Below are positions 17,768-26,243 of a stretch of DNA of 54,665 nt, in pieces (position 1 is the stretch's first letter; every line of letters begins with the position of its first letter). Both the position numbers and the translations under genes were made by a program. Where the stretch lies: the NCBI GenBank assembly GCA_028824685.1, contig JAPPCZ010000025.1, positions 1-54,665 on the forward strand, written 5' to 3'. The notes under the pieces were generated by a model, which did not search any database, had not been told where the DNA came from, and was given only the letters and a program-made list of their open reading frames with translations. Origin of the DNA: Candidatus Poribacteria bacterium (GTDB taxonomy: Bacteria > Poribacteria > WGA-4E > WGA-3G).

Positions 17768-18799
17768 ATGAACATCTTCTGTACAGGCATCAGTTGTTCA
17801 GGACGCAAAGAGTTAATCGCAGATTTTGAAGCACTCTGCGTACAAAGAGAACTCAACATCGGCTTTTTCAACGTTGGCGATTACATGCACCGAGTTGCCG
17901 CAGAAGCGCGTGTCCATTTCACAGAAAAGGTGCTTGACTCAGACCCAGCCGTCTTATCGTTAGCACGGCGCACCGCTTTCTACGAAATCGCAAGGGATGC
18001 CAAATCATACCAACATGCCATCATAGGACTACACGCCTGCTTCCGATGGCGTGGCAGTCTGCTTGAAGGATTTTCATTTAAAGATATTGATATTATTCCG
18101 CCCGATATGTTTATCAACGTAGTTGACAATATCGCGGACATCTACGCACGGATGGAAAAAAGCACGCAGTGGGCAGGTATCAAAAAAGCAGCACTCAATG
18201 TCTGGTTAGACGAGGAAGAATTCCTGACAAGACAGATAGCACATCTCACAGAAAAACCGCACTACACTGTCGCACGGCAACACGAACTCGCGAATTTCTA
18301 TGAACTCCTTTTTTCAGACAAACCGAAATTTTATCTCAGTTATCCGATTACACTGCTAAGAGACACGCCAGAGGAGATTGAAAAAATTCGTAAACTCGGA
18401 GAAAAACTCCGTCACTCTTTTATTGTTTTCGATCCGTTAGCGATTAAGGATATGGCACTCGTCACCTTCTCAAAAGCGGAGGCTGATGACGAAATGTTGA
18501 ATGTGCCTGAAACGATGAGCGAATTGGACGATGACGTAATTGAGCAGATTAAAACGCGAACCATCTCGCGGGATTACCAGTTCGTTCACCAAAGCGATTT
18601 CGTTGTTGTCCTATATCCTACGGACAAATTGTCGCCGGGTGTTCTCAGCGAGATGAACTACGCCACCCGTCATAATAAACCCGTATACGCTGTCTACAAC
18701 GAGACTCGAAGCATCTTCTTTGAAAACTTATGCGATAAGATTTTTGATACATTTGAGGAGTTAGACGCTTTTCTGAAGGAAACGTACCAAAATAAGTAA
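17768..18799 (+). CDS. P-loop kinase-like domain fused to a nucleoside deoxyribosyltransferase-like domain
   Basis: This 343-aa protein begins like an adenylate/cytidylate-type kinase: IFCTGISCSGRKEL at residues 3-16. The P-loop is degenerate, G-x4-G-R-K where G-x4-G-K-S/T is expected. The middle (about 60-190) is helical. The C-terminal part (about 195-343) starts KFYLSYPIT and contains SDFVVVLYPTDKLSPGVLSEMNYA, then NKPVYAVY. That series (aspartate after a strand, S-x-G near a conserved E, then a KPV strand) is typical of the nucleoside 2-deoxyribosyltransferase/SLOG-like fold. I infer a nucleotide-binding sensor or nucleotide-processing protein. The start has an AAGG upstream. Confidence 0.6.
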   Translation: MNIFCTGISCSGRKELIADFEALCVQRELNIGFFNVGDYMHRVAAEARVHFTEKVLDSDPAVLSLARRTAFYEIARDAKSYQHAIIGLHACFRWRGSLLEGFSFKDIDIIPPDMFINVVDNIADIYARMEKSTQWAGIKKAALNVWLDEEEFLTRQIAHLTEKPHYTVARQHELANFYELLFSDKPKFYLSYPITLLRDTPEEIEKIRKLGEKLRHSFIVFDPLAIKDMALVTFSKAEADDEMLNVPETMSELDDDVIEQIKTRTISRDYQFVHQSDFVVVLYPTDKLSPGVLSEMNYATRHNKPVYAVYNETRSIFFENLCDKIFDTFEELDAFLKETYQNK

Positions 18800-18811
18800 A
18801 AACATTAAACT

Positions 18812-19429
18812 ATAACGCTTTAATTGTGAATGGTTATTAGCAAACATTATTGTAGGTCGGGTAGAGTTTACGAAACCCGACATTACTAAACTTGTGGCAT
18901 TTATTGACGCACTTATATCATTGGTGTTCCGATACGAGACTCTTACAAATCCGCGAAATCCGATAAATCTGCGAAAATTCGCGATTCTGACAACATAGCC
19001 GATCAAATCATTATGATGTCCACTGACAACTGAATAACCGCTTTAATTGTGAATGGTTATTAGCAAACATTATCGTAGGTCGGGTAGAGTTTACGAAACC
19101 CATAAGCATCAATTTAGTGGTTCATAGTTGTCCGCTGTTGATTTCTTAGTCCCGTAGGGACGATATGTTTATAGTACCGGCGAAACAAAAAGTCTTGAGC
19201 TCCGTAGGAGCGACATAACAATATACACATTTCGCACCGCTGGTGCTTGGGTTTTGGGTGATACGTATTCTATACACATTCCGCACCGAAACCCGACATT
19301 ACTAAACTTGTGGCATTTATTGACGCACTTATATCATTGATGTTCCGATACGAGACTCTTACAAATCCGCGAAAATCCGAGATTCTGACAACATAGTCGA
19401 TTAAATCATTATGATGTCTACTGATAACC
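18812..19429 (+). repeat. Duplicated about 210-bp spacer; second copy split by a 185-bp insertion
   Basis: Copy 1 (18812-19030) reappears as 19034-19101 plus 19295-19429 with few changes. The interruption (19102-19286) is bracketed by the direct repeat CGAAACCC (19094-19101 and 19287-19294), like a target-site duplication. The inserted DNA contains an AGTCCCGTAGGGACGATATG hairpin (near 19145-19172), a GCTCC-gta-GGAGC variant (near 19198-19212) and two ATACACATT-CGCACC motifs. Both copies carry a GTAGGTCGGG hairpin. No gene is seen between 18800 and 19452. Confidence 0.8.
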
Positions 19430-19452
19430 AAAAACTGAAAACTATCCAGCCT

Positions 19453-20346
19453 ATGAACATCGCCATCCTTTCCCGTGGACCCGAAAACCACTCAACCTGC
19501 CGCCTCGTTGAAGCCGCAGAAAAAGCAGGACACACCGTCAAAGTCCGAGACCCATTCGGATTCTACCTTCAAATCGGCGGAACTGGACACCGCATCACTT
19601 ATGACGGTGTGCCTTCAGAAGATTTTGATGTCGTTATCCCACGACTCAGCGGTGCAACAGCGAGATACGGTGGAGAGGTGGTGTTACACTTTGAATGGCT
19701 CGGTATCCCTGCGGTAAATTCCGCAAATGCCATAGCGGATGCCCGTCACAAGTTTCGTTCTCTACGGATCCTCGCACGGCACGGATTGCCCATTCCGCCA
19801 AGTCTCACAGTCGGTTCCGCCACGTTTTTAGAGGATGCCACACCTGAAATAGGAGACTATCCGTTCATTTTTAAACCTTTTTACGGCACCCACGGAATTG
19901 GTGTCATGTTATTGGATACGCCAACTTCCCTAAACTCAGCGGTAGAGACAATGTGCGACCTGCATCGGGATTATATAATTCAATCCTTTATTGCGGAAGC
20001 GGCGGGTGTTGACATCCGTATCATGGTTGTAGGCGGCAATGTAATCGCCGCGATGAAAAGACGTGCAATTCCAGGTGAGTTTCGGTCAAACATTCATCAA
20101 GGGGCATGCGGTGAAGCAATTACCCTCACAGATGAATACAGTCGCATCGCAACTGACGCAGCCGATGCATTGAAATTGGGTATCGCCGGTGTTGATATAC
20201 TCCAAACAAAAAATGGTCCCGTGATATTAGAAGTTAACCCGTCACCAGGGTTTGAGGAACTGGAGTCGGTCACCAAAATAGATATTGCGAAGGTTATGAT
20301 AGAATATGCTGTGCAATTAGCAGAAAATCACAAAAGGAATATGTAA
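19453..20346 (+). CDS. rimK: RimK-like ATP-grasp glutamate ligase
   Basis: This 297-aa ATP-grasp protein follows the whole length of E. coli RimK: N-terminal MNIAILSRGPENHSTCRL, then IPRLSGATARYGG, ARHKFRSLRIL, FKPFYGTHGIGV, and C-terminal GVDILQTKNGPVILEVNPSPG. The closing E and N bind metal and ATP. RimK adds glutamate to the C-terminus of ribosomal protein S6; relatives make other amide or peptide bonds. I chose the ATG at 19453 because an ATG 14 codons earlier lies inside the duplicated spacer and is shared by the non-coding copy. It sits just ahead of a glycosyltransferase, so a role other than S6 modification is possible. Confidence 0.85.
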   Translation: MNIAILSRGPENHSTCRLVEAAEKAGHTVKVRDPFGFYLQIGGTGHRITYDGVPSEDFDVVIPRLSGATARYGGEVVLHFEWLGIPAVNSANAIADARHKFRSLRILARHGLPIPPSLTVGSATFLEDATPEIGDYPFIFKPFYGTHGIGVMLLDTPTSLNSAVETMCDLHRDYIIQSFIAEAAGVDIRIMVVGGNVIAAMKRRAIPGEFRSNIHQGACGEAITLTDEYSRIATDAADALKLGIAGVDILQTKNGPVILEVNPSPGFEELESVTKIDIAKVMIEYAVQLAENHKRNM

Positions 20347-20350
20347 CTAA

Positions 20351-21514
20351 TTGGCTTCTCATCAGCGAAAAATTTTGATGTTCAATCACGAATTCCCTCC
20401 TATTGGGGGTGGTGGTGGTCAGGTGAGTTATTTCTTAGGGAAACACTACGCCGCCGCAGGACACCATGTACATCTGATTACCTCACAATTCCGTGATTGT
20501 GCAAAGACAGAAGAAGTAGCAGGTATTCACGTACATCGTGTCCGCGCACTTCGGAAAAATCCGAATGTGTGTGCAGTTCATGAGATGCTGACCTATTCCG
20601 TAAGTTCAAGTATTTACGGATTGAGATTTGCGAAAAAGTTTAAACCAGATATTGTCCAAGTCTTTTTTGGTATTCCTGCGGGTGGCGGTGCATACCTGCT
20701 ACAAAAATTCAACAATGTGCCGTATGTAGTGTTTTTAGGCGGTAGAGACGTGCCGCGTCCTAATCCCGATCCGCCTTATTATCGTTGGTTATACCTGCTA
20801 TTAAAGCCGATTATCCGAGCGATTTGGCACAACGCTGCTGCGGTTGTTTCTTGCAGCGACGGTTTACGCGACTTAGCGTGTGAAACAGATACAAACTTAA
20901 AAATAGATGTCATTCCTGACGGCTTAGATTTAGCAAGTTTTGAGTCGACACAACGGAAAACGAATCCGAAAACAGTCCGATGCCTTGCTATTGGCAGACT
21001 CATTCCACGCAAGGGATTCCAGTTTCTTATTCAGGCACTTCCACAAATTCTTGACAAAGTTCAGCATAATTTTGAGATAGAGATTGTTGGTGATGGACCC
21101 TATCGGGGGGAATTGATTGGATTAGCAGAGAATCTCAGTGTCACCTCTTATGTCCGTTTTACTGGCACGGTGCCGTATTCAGAATTACCGCAAAAGTACC
21201 GTGAGGCTGACATCTTCATTTTACCCTCATTAGCAGAAGGCATGCCGCTTGTCGTTTTGGAGGCAATGGGAACAGGTCTGCCGATTATCGCGAGTCGTGT
21301 TCAGGGTATTGATGAACTTGTAGCGGAAGACGTTAACGGTGCCTTGTTTGACCCTGGCGATGTTAATGGACTGACAAATTGCCTTATAAAATTAATTAAT
21401 GTAGGTGAAAAACGTGTAGAGATGGGCAAAGCGAGTAGAGAAAAGGTAAAGCCTTACGATTGGAAAAACATCGCCGACACATATCTTGCACTTTATGAAG
21501 ACATTCTTTTGTAG
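20351..21514 (+). CDS. Glycosyltransferase family 4 protein
   Basis: This 387-aa retaining glycosyltransferase has GT-B architecture. The N-terminal domain opens with the glycine-rich loop FPPIGGGGGQVSYF. The C-terminal nucleotide-sugar domain shows IGRLIPRKGFQFLIQAL, FTGTVPYSELPQKY and the EX7E motif in LAEGMPLVVLEAMGTG. It would move a sugar from a UDP- or GDP-donor to a lipid or protein acceptor at the cytoplasmic membrane. The start is TTG, 4 bp after the rimK-like gene, with AAGGA about 13 bp upstream; the first ATG would cut into strand 1. It is followed by a REP array that may terminate the transcript. Confidence 0.88.
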   Translation: MASHQRKILMFNHEFPPIGGGGGQVSYFLGKHYAAAGHHVHLITSQFRDCAKTEEVAGIHVHRVRALRKNPNVCAVHEMLTYSVSSSIYGLRFAKKFKPDIVQVFFGIPAGGGAYLLQKFNNVPYVVFLGGRDVPRPNPDPPYYRWLYLLLKPIIRAIWHNAAAVVSCSDGLRDLACETDTNLKIDVIPDGLDLASFESTQRKTNPKTVRCLAIGRLIPRKGFQFLIQALPQILDKVQHNFEIEIVGDGPYRGELIGLAENLSVTSYVRFTGTVPYSELPQKYREADIFILPSLAEGMPLVVLEAMGTGLPIIASRVQGIDELVAEDVNGALFDPGDVNGLTNCLIKLINVGEKRVEMGKASREKVKPYDWKNIADTYLALYEDILL

Positions 21515-21915
21515 GAGCGATCACCGAAACGCGACCTTCTTGTAGGAGCGATCTCCGAATCGCGACCTCTTGTAGGAGCGATCTCCGAATCGCGACCTCT
21601 TGTAGGAGCGACCTCCGAAACGCGACCCTCTTTGTAGGAGCGATCTCCGAATCGCGACCCTCTTGTAGGAGCGATCTCCGAAACGCGACCCTCTTGTAGG
21701 AACGACCTCCGAAACGCGACCCTCTTGTAGGAACGATCTCCGAATCGCGACCCTCTTGTAGGAACGACCTCCGAAACGCGACCCTCTTTGTAGGAGCAAC
21801 CTTTGGTCGCGATGTAATCGTCTTCTGTAGGAACGATCACCGAATCGCGCCCTCTTTGTAGGAGCGATCTCCGAATCGCGACCTTCTTGTAGGAACGATT
21901 CTCCCGGTCTTCGAT
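21511..21915 (+). repeat. Tandem array of about 12 REP hairpins
   Basis: Units of 30-32 bp with consensus TTGTAGGAGCGATCTCCGAA plus TCGCGACCCTC repeat head to tail with no unique spacers. Each holds a short stem (GCGAT against ATCGC around CTCCGA). Copies 4, 7 and 9 carry GACCTCCGAAACGCG; copy 10 is degenerate, and a broken 13th begins near 21886. The array starts in the last codon of the glycosyltransferase and ends before the AAGGAG of the next gene. Confidence 0.9.
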
Positions 21916-21943
21916 TTTATGAAAAGGAGAAACAAATAGACAC

Positions 21944-23401
21944 ATGCTGCCAATAAAAATACTTGCCATAGGTGCGGGCGGTTTACAACGCGCCTTAACA
22001 CATCAATTTGTTCATATCCTCAACCAACGAAATCTATACAACGGTGGTATCTTTATCGGACAACCCACAGGCACTGAGAAAGCCGATGCCTTCAACCGAC
22101 AGAAAGGCGTATATCATGTCGTCACGTTTGACGTAGGCGGTATCCATGACATTCAGCAGATTTCAAGCGTAGTTGGCGCGACGACACTTGCAACTGAAGC
22201 AGGACGTGAGCAATTCTATGCACAAACCAAGAATCCGTTAGACATCTTTCTAATAGGCGTAACCGAAGCAGGCATCGCCAAAGGTGAATTGGCAATGGAC
22301 GTGTTAGATGAGTCACTCTATCGTTATTTTAGTCATCACGGAGCAGATGCGGACATCTGTGTTATCAACACCGATAATCTCCGAAACAATGGCGATATTA
22401 TACGAGATATTCTTCTCAACGAATATCCAAAACGGAGCGATGATTATACTGAATGGTTGAAAACAAAAGTCGGTTTTCTCAACGAAATGGGAGACAGACT
22501 TGTGCCACAAGTTTACGCTGTCCCCGATGAGATTAAGGAAGCAGCACAAGCACAGATTGACATTTCAGATGAATTGATAACCTACGCAGAGCAGATGCCC
22601 GAGACATCACTGATTCTGGAAGACTTGGAGAACAGATTACGTGTTCCCTTCAGTGAACTTGATGACTATGGCGTTGTAGTTAGTCAAGATAGCATTGAGC
22701 CCTATCATGATTGGAAATTGCTACTCGTGAATTCCGTGCATGTGCCGGGAATTACGCACAAAGGCATGCTCGCTGGAATAGACTTTGTGAATGAAGCAGC
22801 ATCTCATCCGACATTCGCACCGCATCTGGAACGATTGATGCATGGATATGCCGAAATTGTTGAGGCAGATATTCCAATAGATGGAAAAAGCGCGCAAGCG
22901 TATACGATGGAATTCATTGACCGCATTCGCCGTGTCAAAGATGATAATGCACGGATTAACATCATTGAGACGGTAAAACTTCGTGAACGCGCCGCTGATA
23001 TTGTCCGATCACCGAACTATCATGATAGCACAGAACTTTTTAAATCCGATTTCGCCTATTCCTTCGCAACGGTACTCCGATTTCTGACACCGCACACAAT
23101 ATCGGGCGACGACTATCGAGGCATCAAAGACACAGACACAGAGTACGAAATCCGCGATCCTGACCGAACAATACAAAATGTGTTGAATGGTGCGTTTGGC
23201 GCGAGCCTAACTGACGTGGAAAACCGAATCCAAACCATTTTCTCAAACGCAACCCTATGGGCACCACAGAACGCAATACCTGAAAATGCCTTAAGTCAGA
23301 ATCAGGATTTTTGCAGGCGCGTTGCACACTATTATCATCAGTTAGTTAATGGGAAAACATGTCTTGAGGTATTAGAAAGTATCAATTCGCAGAACGCGTA
23401 A
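21944..23401 (+). CDS. Mannitol dehydrogenase family (long-chain polyol / tagaturonate reductase-like) oxidoreductase
   Basis: This 485-aa NAD-dependent enzyme interconverts a keto sugar or keto-uronate with its polyol or aldonate. The N-terminal Rossmann fold shows GAGGLQRALTHQFV (about 8-21). VINTDNLRNNGDII (about 140-153) corresponds to the DNL-x-x-NG element of the family. The catalytic K-x4-N-x2-H motif is K260-type in WKLLLVNSVHVPG (about 258-270). The length matches mannonate and tagaturonate reductases. Its substrate is unclear. It stands between the REP array and a convergent Gfo/Idh/MocA gene. The start follows AAAAGGAG, about 13 bp away. Confidence 0.82.
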   Translation: MLPIKILAIGAGGLQRALTHQFVHILNQRNLYNGGIFIGQPTGTEKADAFNRQKGVYHVVTFDVGGIHDIQQISSVVGATTLATEAGREQFYAQTKNPLDIFLIGVTEAGIAKGELAMDVLDESLYRYFSHHGADADICVINTDNLRNNGDIIRDILLNEYPKRSDDYTEWLKTKVGFLNEMGDRLVPQVYAVPDEIKEAAQAQIDISDELITYAEQMPETSLILEDLENRLRVPFSELDDYGVVVSQDSIEPYHDWKLLLVNSVHVPGITHKGMLAGIDFVNEAASHPTFAPHLERLMHGYAEIVEADIPIDGKSAQAYTMEFIDRIRRVKDDNARINIIETVKLRERAADIVRSPNYHDSTELFKSDFAYSFATVLRFLTPHTISGDDYRGIKDTDTEYEIRDPDRTIQNVLNGAFGASLTDVENRIQTIFSNATLWAPQNAIPENALSQNQDFCRRVAHYYHQLVNGKTCLEVLESINSQNA

Positions 23402-23432
23402 AAGAAAGGCGCGCTAATATAGCACGCCTAAA
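23397..23432 (-). terminator. Factor-independent terminator of the minus-strand Gfo/Idh/MocA gene
   Basis: A 10-bp stem with one mismatch (AGGCGCGCTA against TAGCACGCCT, loop ATA; 23407-23429) is followed, on the minus strand, by TTTCTTTT. It overlaps the end of the convergent dehydrogenase gene. Confidence 0.6.
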
Positions 23433-23463
23433 AAGATTGGGGCGTATTAAGAATTATTCAGAG

Positions 23464-24417
23464 CTAACCAGCAAGCGAAATAACACCCTTCTTGCGTTGC
23501 AGTACAGCATCATAGAACCGCATTGTGCCAACACAATCTTGGATGCTTGATACGGGTTCCCTGTCCTCACGAATGGCATTAGCAAATTCAGTGAGACTGA
23601 TACCGTCACCAGTCAATTCACCATTACGTTGATCCGAAAAATTAGATGAGAATGTATTACCATCGCCTGTATAGTGCTCAAAACCCCACAGTCCTTCTAA
23701 TACGATATATTCATGCTGTCCGGTTATTTCAATGTGATCATAGTTGCGTGCCCATAAACGTTGGCTGCTGAGCTGCAAAGTTCCGACTGCACCGTTGGTA
23801 TATTCCACAGCAACAGCAAATGAACCTTGCCCGTCAACCTCATTGTGAAAAACGCTCAGTTCATTAACATCAGCACCAGCGATATGCCGTGCTAAATCAA
23901 AGTGATGGATAGCAAAATCGAGAAGGTATGCTTTGACAGACCCATACGGGCCACTACAGAACGAACAGAAAAGTTGTGTGAGTTGACCGAAGGATTCGGT
24001 CTGCATGATTCGCCTCGCCTCCCGCACACCGAGGCTAAACCGACGTTGAAAGTTTACCATCAATGTCTTACCGTGCTTTTCAGCAGTTTCAGCCAAAGTA
24101 ATCGTTTCTTCCAGCGACGGGGCAGGCGGTTTCGGCGTAAAAACATGGTACCCTGCCGCAAGTGTCTCAAGCACAAGCGGTTGCCTCGGATCCGGTCCCA
24201 TACTGATTATTACTGCTTCCAAATCCTCTTTTTCAAACATTTCGTGTCGATCTAAATAATATCTGCCTGTACCAAATTTACCGGCGGCAGCTTTGGCTCT
24301 ATTTTCGTCTGCATCGCAAACTGCTTGCAATGCAACGGGTGCTAAATGCAATGCGGGATAGATTGTGTGTCTCGCGAAGCCTCCTGCACCGAGAAATCCA
24401 ATTCGAAGAGGTTCCAT
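23464..24417 (-). CDS. Gfo/Idh/MocA family oxidoreductase
   Basis: The product is 317 aa. I used the ATG at 24417, preceded by AAAGGAA at good spacing; a start 12 codons earlier has none. The Rossmann motif is GFLGAGGFARHTIY (about 6-19). The usual EKP motif is altered to TPKPPA (K about 99). The active-site histidines lie in DFAIHHFDLARH (about 165-176). It probably oxidises a cyclic polyol or sugar. It is convergent with the polyol dehydrogenase gene and could act in the same catabolic step series, but that is an inference from position. Confidence 0.85.
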   Translation of the reverse strand: MEPLRIGFLGAGGFARHTIYPALHLAPVALQAVCDADENRAKAAAGKFGTGRYYLDRHEMFEKEDLEAVIISMGPDPRQPLVLETLAAGYHVFTPKPPAPSLEETITLAETAEKHGKTLMVNFQRRFSLGVREARRIMQTESFGQLTQLFCSFCSGPYGSVKAYLLDFAIHHFDLARHIAGADVNELSVFHNEVDGQGSFAVAVEYTNGAVGTLQLSSQRLWARNYDHIEITGQHEYIVLEGLWGFEHYTGDGNTFSSNFSDQRNGELTGDGISLTEFANAIREDREPVSSIQDCVGTMRFYDAVLQRKKGVISLAG

Positions 24418-24785
24418 ATTATTTCCTTTGTCGCTTTCAAAGCGCGTCTGCAAGAATATATAAAAGTTTGTATCAATTTAGCATAACTCACCTTCTCTGT
24501 AAAGTAAAATCGCGGAGCAAACAGAACCATTCAATTCTCCAGTATTTTCTTCCTTTTTTTAAACCTCTTTCTGTGAATCAACGCCAAATGCGCGTATGGC
24601 ATTTGACGGGAGCGAGTTCCAACTCGCGACCTTTTCTAAAATTTTGGGAAAACACGAAAACCGAATGGCACTGCTAAATTCTGTTTTTAACTCAACCTAA
24701 TTGCCAAAATTCTGTCAAAAAACAACACACAAATAGAGATTAACGCACTAATTTTTCTCCTTCCTAATGAAAGACAAAAAAGAGG
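24418..24785. other. Intergenic region with one palindrome-REP pair
   Basis: A CGCCAAATGC/GCATTTGACG palindrome (near 24580-24608) runs directly into a GAGCGAGTTCC-AACTCGCGACC hairpin (near 24608-24631). No gene or clear promoter is seen in the remaining bases. Confidence 0.55.
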
Positions 24786-26156
24786 ATGTATAAAAAAAGA
24801 GACAACCAACGGCGAAACTTCGGGTTTGCGCTGCTTCAAGGCACCTTCATGCGAATCAACCTCGCTTTTGTAGATGCATCAACGGTGCTTTCTGCTTTTA
24901 TCCATAAACTCACCGGATCCGAGATGATGGTAGGCTTGACCGGTTCAATGATGACAGCAGGTTGGATGTGGCCGCAGTTGTTAGTTTCAAATCTGTTGGA
25001 ACATCGCCAGCGCAAAATGCCGTATTACGCTGTCGGGATGAGTATCCGCGTGTTCGCATGGCTTGCTATCTTTTTTTGCACCATCAACATTGGTGCAGAA
25101 AATCCTATCTTACTCGCTGCCTGTTTCTTAGGGTTTTATTTTTTATCCTCCTCCGCCATGGGTGTTTCAACGCTGCCCTATATGGACATCATCTCTAAAT
25201 CTATAGCACCGAATCGGCGTGCGCGCTTTTTTAGTTTACGTCAAATATTCGGAGGCTTTTTTGGAATTTGGGTCGGTTTTTGGGTGCGTGCAATGCTCGG
25301 AAATGAGGATGAATTCACTGGTATTCTCGGATGGATTACACAAGCTTTCAAAACGTTCACGTTGTTTTTCATCACTTCTGTCTGCCGGATAGAGACTGAA
25401 CTCGGATTTCCATCTAATTACGCTTTTCTTTTTATCTGCTCGGTGAGTACTGCTTTTCTCTCGTTTATTAGTTTCTTAGCTGTACGCGAACCTATTCATC
25501 CTGTTAATTCCCGTCGCCGACCTATGTGGCAACATCTAAAGCAAGGACCACATTTTATACGGACAGACCCAAATTATCGGAGATTTATCTTTTTTCGCAT
25601 CGGATTGCATTTTTCCAGTATGGCAACCCCGTTCTATGCAACGTACGCCTTGTTTGAATTAGGCGTTTCTGAGGCGACTATCGGTTTTTTCATCGTATGT
25701 TCCGCATTGAGCGGTGTCGTTTCAAACGCATTTTGGGGTTATATCGGTGAAAAATATGGGGTGCGGTGGGTGTTGATTTTCACTGCAGGGTTAATGTTGT
25801 TCCCACCAATAATAGCGTTCTTTTCTGGAATGTTACCTGTTTCCTTGCGCGTACCTGCCTACCTGTTAATCTTCACGATTGGCGGTATTTTGACAAACGG
25901 TATGATGGTTGGATTCATGGCATACATGCTAAACATCGCGCCGCCGCGCAGTCGTCCGAGTTACATCGGATTTATGAATACGCTGCTCCTACCCGCCAGT
26001 TTCGCACCAACGTTAGGAGGACTCCTGGTGAAACTTATTGGTTATCGGTGGTTGTTTGCGGTTTGTTTTGGTATCTGTCTTGTTGCTTTCCGCATTGCAA
26101 CTGGACTACAGGAAATCATGCATGAGGATGAGTTAGAAGAGGATATTGAAGTGTGA
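24786..26156 (+). CDS. Major facilitator superfamily transporter
   Basis: This 456-aa protein has about 11-12 hydrophobic membrane spans, with an intracellular loop after the sixth (around residues 240-260, rich in R/H). The first half has a short PNRRARFFSLRQIFGGFFG segment that resembles the loop 4-5 region of drug/sugar MFS proteins. The start is weak: an AGAGG abuts the ATG, and a later M22 could be used instead. It may export or import a sugar derivative, given the neighbouring oxidoreductase genes, but the substrate is unknown. No regulator is adjacent. Confidence 0.75.
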   Translation: MYKKRDNQRRNFGFALLQGTFMRINLAFVDASTVLSAFIHKLTGSEMMVGLTGSMMTAGWMWPQLLVSNLLEHRQRKMPYYAVGMSIRVFAWLAIFFCTINIGAENPILLAACFLGFYFLSSSAMGVSTLPYMDIISKSIAPNRRARFFSLRQIFGGFFGIWVGFWVRAMLGNEDEFTGILGWITQAFKTFTLFFITSVCRIETELGFPSNYAFLFICSVSTAFLSFISFLAVREPIHPVNSRRRPMWQHLKQGPHFIRTDPNYRRFIFFRIGLHFSSMATPFYATYALFELGVSEATIGFFIVCSALSGVVSNAFWGYIGEKYGVRWVLIFTAGLMLFPPIIAFFSGMLPVSLRVPAYLLIFTIGGILTNGMMVGFMAYMLNIAPPRSRPSYIGFMNTLLLPASFAPTLGGLLVKLIGYRWLFAVCFGICLVAFRIATGLQEIMHEDELEEDIEV

Positions 26157-26243
26157 TGTTTGCGTTCGCAATATCGTTGCAATCTTCTGCCAAACATGGT
26201 ATCATTTTCAAACAAGTTGAATTAGTAATGTTAAGTGAAGTGA

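Noticed and set aside
12132..18799. Prophage
   Set aside because: No integrase, capsid, terminase or tail genes; the contents fit a restriction or defence island.
21511..21915. CRISPR array
   Set aside because: Repeats are directly tandem with no unique spacers, and no cas gene is nearby. The unit is a REP hairpin.
21493..21969. Minus-strand coding frames across the REP array
   Set aside because: The apparent proteins are just the translated 30-32 bp repeat; no ribosome site or family match.
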